In this document: positions 49,963 through 56,161 of the stretch, in pieces
Position numbering within the stretch: the first letter of the stretch is position 1
Layout of the letters: each line of letters opens with the position of its first letter
Origin: JAFGJU01 sp964570935
GTDB lineage: Bacteria > Eisenbacteria > RBG-16-71-46 > JAFGJU01
Assembly: GCA_964570935.1 (NCBI GenBank)
Contig: CAZMZP010000074.1
Span: forward strand, 1-56,161
Length of the DNA stretch: 56,161 bases
Reading direction: 5' to 3'
The notes under the pieces: generated by a model
What the model was told of the DNA's origin: nothing
Seen by the model: only the letters and a program-made list of their open reading frames with translations
Database searches by the model: none
Position numbers and translations under genes: made by a program

Positions 49963-51111
49963 CTACCGATCCCCGAACAGGGTCAGTTGTTCCGCGTTCT
50001 CGGGGCGCGTCCTAGGTATGACCGCGTCTGCCACGGAAAGTCCACCCCGGAGTAGATCTCGGATGTCGCGGTGCGCCTCCGCCGCAGTCACGCTCGTGCC
50101 CTCTGCCTCCGGAGCAAAAAGCAGCACTTCGTCCACGCCGATCCCGTCGTCCCGAAGTAGGTCGGGTGAGTGCGTGCTGATGAAGATCTGCCTGCCGGTG
50201 AGTCGTTGTACTCTAGCGAACACCTGTGGCAGTATTCTGACGATCTCGGAATGGAGCGAGAGCTCCGGTTCTTCCAAAAGCAGCGGGCCGCTACCCTCCA
50301 TCGCCGCCCAAAGGAGTCCCATTAGACGCAACGTACCGTCCGAAAACTGCTCCTCGGTCTGCCAGGCCCCGTGCGGTCGCCAGTGCTGATATCTTCCCCG
50401 CAAATGGGGTGTGCCCCGAGTGTCGCGCCAGAGTTCGATGTCCTGAAGCTGAGGAACTGCAACGCGAAGTGCCTCTCTTATGCGTTTCAACCGGGCCTTG
50501 CGGGTGCTTTCTCGCGCTCCTGCAATCTGCTCCAGAAAGTCCCCACCGAAAGGGTCGTTCGATCGACCAACAGAGCGGTCTGGTTCACGAATCAGCTGAG
50601 GCACGATGTGCAGGTAGCGTATCGAGGAGAAGAACGTGGCCAACTCGCGGAATTTCTGATTGACATTCACCTGCTCCAAGTAGGTCTGCGTTAACCGATC
50701 CGGGTCGTCGGAGTCATCAGCATTCGGCCGATCCAGGAGCACGCGGCCATTGTGAAGTACCAGTTCCTTGCGCAGCAAAGGACGTTGCCTGTCCTGATTG
50801 AAGGCTATCTGATACTCCCAGGGTGATGTGCCATCAGTGTTCCGCAGGTGAACATGAATCTCTATATCTGGATACCGTCGTGCGGCCAAGGACCTAAGCG
50901 CAGCGACTCCGCCACGCCGTCCAATGGATTCCTGGAATCCTCCGCCTGAAGAGGTGAGATCTCTAAGAAATCGCAGGACATCCAAGAAATTCGACTTCCC
51001 GGAGGCGTTCGGTCCCACCAAGAAGACGCGGTTCTGGACGGCAACATCAGTACTGGCGAAATTCTTCCAGTTCTTGAGCACCACGCGGCGAAACATCATA
51101 TAGTTGCTCAT
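49963..51111 (-). CDS. AAA ATPase (AAA_21/OLD-like) partner of the TOPRIM gene
   Basis: About 382 residues from ATG 51111, eight nt after GGGGGAG; ATG 51117 is an alternative. Motifs: Walker A GPNASGKSN, ABC-type signature 'EEQFSDGTLRLMGLL', Walker B 'PLLLEEPELSLH', and the H-loop 'FISTHSPDLL', as in ABC-like ATPases of the RecF/SMC/AAA_21 type. The first half has 'FRRVVLKNWKNF'. In defence systems such ATPases pair with a TOPRIM nuclease, and this one is followed by a TOPRIM-like gene 1 nt downstream. Alternatives are a DNA repair or plasmid maintenance function. The neighbourhood also holds a decayed ACR3 gene, a sign of recent gene traffic. Confidence 0.8.
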   Translation of the reverse strand: MSNYMMFRRVVLKNWKNFASTDVAVQNRVFLVGPNASGKSNFLDVLRFLRDLTSSGGGFQESIGRRGGVAALRSLAARRYPDIEIHVHLRNTDGTSPWEYQIAFNQDRQRPLLRKELVLHNGRVLLDRPNADDSDDPDRLTQTYLEQVNVNQKFRELATFFSSIRYLHIVPQLIREPDRSVGRSNDPFGGDFLEQIAGARESTRKARLKRIREALRVAVPQLQDIELWRDTRGTPHLRGRYQHWRPHGAWQTEEQFSDGTLRLMGLLWAAMEGSGPLLLEEPELSLHSEIVRILPQVFARVQRLTGRQIFISTHSPDLLRDDGIGVDEVLLFAPEAEGTSVTAAEAHRDIRDLLRGGLSVADAVIPRTRPENAEQLTLFGDR

Positions 51112-51300
51112 CTGCATGTCTCCCCCACCGGGGGTTTCCGGGCGCCCCGTTCCGCTGCCTTTTCGAAGGATGTCAGCTTTCACTGCCGACTTATCTGCCC
51201 AGAACGCGACTATCGGCCTGTTCCGTTGGCCTCAGTTGGGCCACGTTGATTCACATTAGGCCTAGGTCTGCAATCGCGTCAACTGGTTTCTGGTAGTCTG

Positions 51301-51540
51301 TCAGAATCTGACGTACGGACGCTGTCCGGCCAGGTCGAGCATCAGGATGGCGCCGACGTTCCAGTCCTGTACGAGCGAGAGCCCGAGCACCTTAAAATTG
51401 CGGAAGACCGGCCCCATCTCCTCGTACCGGACCTTGGCAAGCGGCAAATACATCATCAGGATAAGGAAGATCTATGCCGTCAAGAACCGGTCGAGGAATG
51501 AGAGTCTCGTCACTGCGTCTACCTTATCTGGCTTTTGCTG
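51301..51540 (-). pseudogene. Decayed N-terminal remnant of an ACR3-type arsenite efflux permease
   Basis: On the minus strand, 'DAVTRLSFLDRFLT' is followed by A and a stop (TAG at 51472), then in the same frame 'IFLILMMYLPLAKVRYEEMG', 'VFRNFKVLGLSLVQDW' and 'VGAILMLDLAG', ending in a stop at 51301. These match the N-terminus and the first conserved segment of ACR3 permeases, but about 40 residues between are missing, one stop is in frame and the whole C-terminal two-thirds is gone. This is a dead gene. The gap 51112-51831 holds this remnant and a possible promoter for the next gene. Confidence 0.75.
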
Positions 51541-51715
51541 TCTTGCTAGTGCCTCGCGCTTCGGCCCTCCCGGAGCGCTTGATGTGCGCCTATGTCCCGC
51601 TGATACATCGGCGACTGACCTGATTCCAGAGGGGACATGAACAGGCTTCGAGGTGTGGTGGGCGGGCAACGGGGGAACCACGGCATGGCACGTACGCGCC
51701 TCCGGTCGGGACGGC

Positions 51716-51745
51716 TTGCGGCGTCGGCGCGCGATGCGCTATACT
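51716..51745 (+). promoter_or_regulatory. Possible promoter of the DUF4197 gene
   Basis: TTGCGG, an 18-nt spacer and TATACT, about 87 nt before the ATG at 51832. The -35 is poor, so it is tentative. Confidence 0.4.
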
Positions 51746-51831
51746 CCGACCGCTTGAGTCCGGCGCGCACGGGCGTTGCCGGGCCTTCGCGGATTGCGGA
51801 AAAACCCTGGAGACGAGAAGGGGAGGCTCAG

Positions 51832-52563
51832 ATGAAATCCATGAGGCGTATGAATCTGTGGCTGTGTCTGGCGGCCCTGCTCGCGGTTTCGGGCTGCGCG
51901 GCGCTGCAGGGAAGCATGGGTGACATCCTGACTGGCGGTACGAGCAGCAGCGGGGGTCTGGATGAAACCACGGTCATCGCCGGCATCAGAGAGGCGCTGC
52001 GCGTGGGAACTCAGAACACGGTGCTGTCCACGTCCAAAGTGGACGGATACCTCGGCAACGCACTGATACGCATCGCCATCCCTTCGCAGATGCAGTCTAC
52101 GGCGTCGGCCCTGCGCCAGGCGGGCCTGGGCGCGCAGGTCGACGAAATGGAGGTCGGCATGAACCGCGCCGCGGAACTGGCGGCCGGAGAGGCGCGTGAG
52201 GTGTTCTGGAGTGCCATCACCGGCATGACCGTCTCGGATGCGTTTGGAATCTTGAGGGGCGGGAACACTGCGGCCACGGACTACTTCCACGAACGAACCT
52301 ACGACGCCCTGCGGACACGCTTCCGCCCCATCGTCCAACAGAAGATCGACGAGGTCGGGCTGTCCCGCGTATACGGCAGGGTCTCGGAGGCCTACAACAG
52401 CCTCTCGTTGGGAGGAGCTTCGCGCATGGTTGACCTGGACGAATACGTCACCGACCAGGCGCTCGTGGGTCTGTTTACAGTCCTTGCTTCTGAAGAGCAG
52501 AAGATCAGGCAGGATCCAATGGCCCGCACGACCGACTTACTGAAGAAGGTGTTTGGAAGCTGA
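51832..52563 (+). CDS. DUF4197-family lipoprotein
   Basis: A 243-residue protein with a lipobox AVSGC near residue 20 and a mature domain with the DUF4197 pattern: 'TTVIAGIREALRVGTQNTVLSTSKVDGYLGN', 'RIAIPSQMQSTASALRQAGLG', 'VFWSAITGMTVSDAFGILRGGNTAATDYF' and 'DEYVTDQALVGLFTVLASEEQKIRQDP'. DUF4197 proteins are periplasmic and of unknown role. ATG 51832 follows GGGGAGG; upstream starts have no signal peptide. The next frame is open through this gene's end. Confidence 0.85.
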   Translation: MKSMRRMNLWLCLAALLAVSGCAALQGSMGDILTGGTSSSGGLDETTVIAGIREALRVGTQNTVLSTSKVDGYLGNALIRIAIPSQMQSTASALRQAGLGAQVDEMEVGMNRAAELAAGEAREVFWSAITGMTVSDAFGILRGGNTAATDYFHERTYDALRTRFRPIVQQKIDEVGLSRVYGRVSEAYNSLSLGGASRMVDLDEYVTDQALVGLFTVLASEEQKIRQDPMARTTDLLKKVFGS

Positions 52564-52823
52564 CACAGAAACGTGAAAGACACCCTGAAAGGAAGCCAGC
52601 CCGGTCTGCCGGCGGGCGGGCCCGGCCGCGCCAGCGAGACGAAGACGTCCTGATTGCGGCCGGTTCAGAGGCGGCCTTCCCACGCGACGAATCCTCTTTC
52701 TTACTGCTCCTGCGGATCCTTCTCTCCGTTCTCCTTGTTCTACAGGCCGTCGCGAGCTTCTTCCCCGGTCCCGCGCTCTGGAGCGTAAACCAGCTTGCGT
52801 ACGCGCCCCGGTGGGTTGGGCTG

Positions 52824-54887
52824 GTGTGGCCGGCGCTCGGGATCGTCATTCTCTGGTTCCCCACTGGAGCTCCATTGTCCCGCGCATTGGGCCGCTTCAT
52901 CGTCAAACACGGTTCCGACATCGTACTCGACCGCAAGCTGACCGCGTATGTCCTCGCGCCGATTGTTGGAGCGGTCGTCTTCTGGCTCGTGAGGTGCAAA
53001 GCCTACTTTCTGGGTGACGGGTGGCTGCACGGCGAAATGGTCTCGCGCGGCCTCAGGTTCCACGGGTTCGATTTCCTGACGTACAACCTCGTTTCAAGGC
53101 TTTTCGCGACGGTGCGCGAGCCGGTCCAGGCGGACGCGTTCAGGATGTTCGCCTACGTCAGCGTTGTGTCGGGAGCCCTCTACCTCGCGGCGGTCGCGTG
53201 GGTCGTCAGGAGGCTCTCGAAGGAGCGCGCGCTGCGCGCCTTGCTGTACTGCCTCCTCGTTTTCTTCGGCCCGACGCTCGTCTTCATGGGCTACGTTGAG
53301 TGCTATTCGATTCTCACGGTGTTTATGCTGCTCTTCGTCGCCTCCCTGATCGGATACTATCGCAACGGCTTCCCAATCTGGGCGCCGGGAGCCGCCTTCG
53401 GTCTCGGGCTGATGTTCCATCTGGACGCGCTGTTTCTAGCGCCGCTTCTAGTTCTGCCGCTCGCGTGGCCGGCGCGCCGGACTCGTGACTCGTCCGTGCG
53501 GCGGGTGCTCCTGCTTGTCGGCCCCATCGCGGCAGGGTTGGTCCTGGCAGTCGTGATCCTGATCCTGCAGGGCTACAACAGGAACGTCTTCCACTCTGAC
53601 TTTGTGATGTGGCGGCCGGGGAGTGCGTTCTTCGTCTCGCTGGGAGGCCGGGACGGGCTATTGTCATGGCGACACTGGAAGGATGTACTCAACCTTCTGC
53701 TTGTGCTGGCCCCGGTTCCCGCGGCGATGCTCGTTCTGTCGTCGGTACTGATCCTGCGGAAGGGAAGACGGGTGGGGGAAAGAGAGAAGAGTGAAGAGGG
53801 CGAGGGTGGACAGAGCAAGGGAGGCCCGGTTGGTGGGCGTTCTGCAAACGAATCGGACCGGAGAATCTTCAAGCTCCTGCTCGGAGCCAACCTCTGGCTT
53901 CTCGTCCTGATGTCTACGCTCCACATGAAGCAGGGCATCGCGCGCGATTGGGACCTGTTCGCGGCGCACGCCGCTCTCGTGGTCCTGACCTCCTGGTTCG
54001 CGTGGTCGAAGCTCGTGACCGGTCGCCTGCGCGAGGAGCTGACGGGCGCGGCCGTAGTCGTTGCCTTCCTTCTGAGTGTGCCATGGTTCTGGCTCAACGC
54101 CGGAGAGGCGCGTTCGATAAGGTGGTTCGAGGACCTTGCGGTGGGTTTCCCGGCGTACGAGAAAGCGTACGCCCACGAGGAGTTGGGTAAGTACTATCGC
54201 AACGCGGGTAACTCCTCGGAGGCCCTGAGGCAGTATCAGCGTTCCTTCGAGGCGTTTCCAGGGCACGGCAGGTTCGGGGCCGCTCTGGGGACGTTCCAGT
54301 ATTCGGAGGGAATGAAGGACGAGGCGCTCCACACTTTTCAGCAAGTGCTCGCAGTCGACTCTACTCAGCGGGTGGCCTTGGAGCTCACCGCCAGGATTCA
54401 CTCCGAACGAGGAGAGTACGCAGAGGCACTGCCGTACGCCAGGAAGCTGGCCGAAATAGGACAGGAGAGACCACGAGCCGCGGCCATCCACGGCGCCGCA
54501 GCGGAGACACTGGGTCTGCTCGACGAAGCCCTGGCCAGCTACGAGCGCGCGCTTCCAGGCTACCCCGCCAGCGTGGAGCTGCTGTGTCGAATCGGCAACG
54601 TCCGCGTCAGCAAGGGCGACTTCGCGGGGGCAGAGCAGGTCTTCGAGTCAGCTTTGCGGCTTGAGCCACGCTCGGTTCGTGCGCGGATGGGTCTGGCCAC
54701 CGCCGTGTGGGAGCCGATAGCGCGGAACCCCTCATCCTGGGCCGAACCCGCGACGCGAGAGCGCATCAGGCTCGTGTATCGGACGTTGATGCAGCTTGTC
54801 TCGGAAGGGAGCGCTGACGCGAAGACCCTGACGTGGCACCAGGAAGTGCTCGAGGCCCTGAGCGGGCCGGCGCCTCCGCCTAGATGA
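52824..54887 (+). CDS. Multi-spanning membrane protein with C-terminal TPR domain
   Basis: 687 residues from GTG. About 11-12 transmembrane helices occupy residues 1-420, with charged periplasmic or cytosolic loops ('ERALRALLYCLLVFFGPTLVFMGYVECYS'), followed by four to five TPR repeats ('EELGKYYRNAGNSSEALRQYQRSFEAFPGHGRFGAALG'). The architecture resembles membrane-bound glycosyltransferase-C or O-GlcNAc-like proteins with TPRs, but no catalytic residue was recognised. The reading frame stays open for about 260 nt upstream with a hydrophobic segment (LLLLRILLSVLLVLQAVASFF), so the true start may be a non-AUG codon such as CTG at 52560 overlapping the previous gene's stop. Confidence 0.6.
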   Translation: MWPALGIVILWFPTGAPLSRALGRFIVKHGSDIVLDRKLTAYVLAPIVGAVVFWLVRCKAYFLGDGWLHGEMVSRGLRFHGFDFLTYNLVSRLFATVREPVQADAFRMFAYVSVVSGALYLAAVAWVVRRLSKERALRALLYCLLVFFGPTLVFMGYVECYSILTVFMLLFVASLIGYYRNGFPIWAPGAAFGLGLMFHLDALFLAPLLVLPLAWPARRTRDSSVRRVLLLVGPIAAGLVLAVVILILQGYNRNVFHSDFVMWRPGSAFFVSLGGRDGLLSWRHWKDVLNLLLVLAPVPAAMLVLSSVLILRKGRRVGEREKSEEGEGGQSKGGPVGGRSANESDRRIFKLLLGANLWLLVLMSTLHMKQGIARDWDLFAAHAALVVLTSWFAWSKLVTGRLREELTGAAVVVAFLLSVPWFWLNAGEARSIRWFEDLAVGFPAYEKAYAHEELGKYYRNAGNSSEALRQYQRSFEAFPGHGRFGAALGTFQYSEGMKDEALHTFQQVLAVDSTQRVALELTARIHSERGEYAEALPYARKLAEIGQERPRAAAIHGAAAETLGLLDEALASYERALPGYPASVELLCRIGNVRVSKGDFAGAEQVFESALRLEPRSVRARMGLATAVWEPIARNPSSWAEPATRERIRLVYRTLMQLVSEGSADAKTLTWHQEVLEALSGPAPPPR

Positions 54888-56148
54888 TCCGCCTGAGCAA
54901 CAGCGTGAAGTCCATCCGCTTCGAATCCCGCACTACCTTCAGCCTTACTTTCTCACCCCGCTGAACGAACAGCGTGCTCACCTCGTCAGCGCCGAAAAGG
55001 GTCACATCCTTGCCGTTGACTGTCACGATCACATCACCGGGTCTCAGCCCTGCGAGCGAAGCGGGCGAATCCGCTATGACATCGAACACGGCCAGCCTCC
55101 CATCGCTCCTCGTCTTCAGCACCAGGCCGGCCATGTTCAAATCGAAGCCCTTTCCGTAGCGCTTGTTTGGCTTGAGGTACATGTGCCCGTTCGGGTAGTC
55201 AAGGAAGACATTGAACATCTGCAGAGTCTCGTGGCCCAGGAAGCCATTCTGGCCCAGAGCGACCGCCGTCCCCATGGCCTTCTTGTCCAGGAACGCCGTC
55301 AAGACGCGGTTGAGAATGAAACTCCCGACCTTCAACTCAGGAACACGGCCTGCCGTGTACGTCATCGTGCCGTTCAGGCCTTCGTTTCTGGCCGTGATGT
55401 TCTTTGGGGGCGGAGTCAACGCCGGATTGGAATACGGGAAAAGAAAGAGCGGTAACCCGGCTCCAGTCTCCACAATCAGCTTCACCGGGATCGTCCCTTT
55501 CCCGTCCATCGTGACCTGTGCCTCCACCACGGCCATCCCTTGCGTGAACGACAGCTCGAACCGTTCGGCGGTATTGACCACGCGCCTGGGAACCTCCCTG
55601 TACAGATTTAGCACCCGGTTCTCGTAGTCGATCTCGACCACGCAGTCGAAAAGGGTTCCTCCCACGATGCCGTCCGCAACCAGCCCGCTGAATGACCCGT
55701 TGTCTGACATCACCAAGACCTGTTGGTTGTCGAACCTGATCCCCGGAAACGTCAGGGTCACTCCGGTCGCAACCTTGGTCTTCTTGCCTCCTTCGTTTCC
55801 GCCGCCACCGAGGTTCACCTCGGCCACGTACTTCAGTCCGAGCTCTGTCCCGATTTGAGGGTCAAACAGCACCAGGCCCTTGCTCCCGAACCCTGTGTCA
55901 AGAAACAGGTCAACGGGAATCGAGTTGTTCAACCTGGCCGAGACGACGATGAGCTGGTCCACCACCCTGAACGGAATGCCTCGCGCCGCGTCGCCATTGA
56001 GGAAAACGAAGGGTTGCGCGCCGGATTTCCCGCCGCTCCGGACGTCAGTGTCTCCGGTGCTTACGTCGGCGCTGACTCCTTGGGCGAGGCTCATTGAGAG
56101 TGCCGCTGTGAGCAGCACAGAAATCGTGAAAACAACTGTTCGTCTCAT
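54880..56148 (-). CDS. Retropepsin-like aspartyl protease with PDZ domain
   Basis: A 422-residue protein with a signal peptide (ISVLLTAALSMSLAQG). Two retropepsin-like lobes follow: the first has 'VDLFLDTGFGSKGLVLF' near residue 85 and the second 'VKLIVETGAGLPLFLF' near residue 230. The first has the DTG of active aspartyl proteases, while the second has ETG, so activity is uncertain. The C-terminal 90 residues are a PDZ domain ('SPASLAGLRPGDVIVTVNGKDVT'). Such periplasmic retropepsin-PDZ proteins are common in bacteria and usually of unknown target. It overlaps the preceding convergent gene's end by 8 nt. GGAGG is just at the window edge upstream of the ATG. Confidence 0.8.
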   Translation of the reverse strand: MRRTVVFTISVLLTAALSMSLAQGVSADVSTGDTDVRSGGKSGAQPFVFLNGDAARGIPFRVVDQLIVVSARLNNSIPVDLFLDTGFGSKGLVLFDPQIGTELGLKYVAEVNLGGGGNEGGKKTKVATGVTLTFPGIRFDNQQVLVMSDNGSFSGLVADGIVGGTLFDCVVEIDYENRVLNLYREVPRRVVNTAERFELSFTQGMAVVEAQVTMDGKGTIPVKLIVETGAGLPLFLFPYSNPALTPPPKNITARNEGLNGTMTYTAGRVPELKVGSFILNRVLTAFLDKKAMGTAVALGQNGFLGHETLQMFNVFLDYPNGHMYLKPNKRYGKGFDLNMAGLVLKTRSDGRLAVFDVIADSPASLAGLRPGDVIVTVNGKDVTLFGADEVSTLFVQRGEKVRLKVVRDSKRMDFTLLLRRII

Positions 56149-56161
56149 TTTCCACCTCCGG

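Noticed and set aside
1..56161. CRISPR array
   Set aside because: No run of regularly spaced identical repeats with unique spacers was seen; the tandem repeats at 10180 and 32903 have no spacers of the right type.
1..56161. tRNA or rRNA genes
   Set aside because: No tRNA cloverleaf or rRNA stretch was recognised by eye. A tRNAscan-SE or Infernal run would be needed to exclude a weak match.

Overview
This GC-rich window reads like a bacterium of the FCB superphylum or a related uncultivated lineage (Latescibacterota-, Eisenbacteria- or Zixibacteria-like). This is an inference from four things: many secreted proteins end in a FlgD/T9SS-like beta-sandwich with an Asn-Pro-Phe motif and a basic C-terminus; there is a PorV/PorQ-like outer-membrane protein; a TonB-dependent receptor carries a carboxypeptidase-regulatory-like N-terminal domain; and multiheme cytochromes are abundant. 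No rRNA or tRNA gene was seen, so the placement cannot be fixed from this window.

Layout. 1-4.8 kb: secreted cohesin-like and repeat proteins, plus a small stand-alone LigD-type 3'-phosphoesterase. 4.9-9.8 kb (minus strand): a four-gene operon of an 11-heme periplasmic cytochrome, an outer-membrane barrel and two multiheme lipoproteins, a likely electron conduit across the outer membrane, with a strong promoter at 10050-10078. 10.3-14.4 kb: a TldD/TldE pair, the TldD with a Tat signal, plus a lipoprotein. 14.6-18.1 kb: three secreted proteins in a row, each with its own promoter, a leader of about 168 nt and a terminator. 18.5-24.1 kb: TonB receptor, secreted FlgD-type protein and PorV-like protein. 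24.4-35.1 kb: CorA-like transporter, kinase/TPR protein, lipoprotein, DUF5916-like barrel, and a PQQ-propeller protein whose stop codon coincides with the 5' end of an ORF-less group II intron (35146-35908). 36-48.6 kb: three RRM RNA-binding proteins (36.4, 39.4 and 48.3 kb), each with the same promoter type, a conserved 390-400 nt leader and a terminator. Between them lie an HI0933-type flavoprotein, a HigBA toxin-antitoxin pair, an RND tripartite efflux operon and CstA. 48.9-56.1 kb: a secreted protein, an AAA ATPase plus TOPRIM-like (DUF4276-like) pair next to a decayed ACR3 arsenite-permease remnant, a DUF4197 lipoprotein, a membrane-TPR protein and a retropepsin/PDZ protein.

The strongest candidates for undescribed biology are: (1) a C-terminal motif of the form [ST]-W-[GS]-x-[IV]-K-x-[LM]-[FY]-R at the very end of six otherwise different secreted proteins, separate from the FlgD-type ending; (2) the repeated long leaders of the three RRM genes; (3) the matched leaders of the three tandem secreted-protein genes, one of which shows mutually exclusive pairing around its Shine-Dalgarno sequence; (4) the intron sitting on a stop codon. 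All assignments come from reading the sequence and from memory of protein families; no database search was run.
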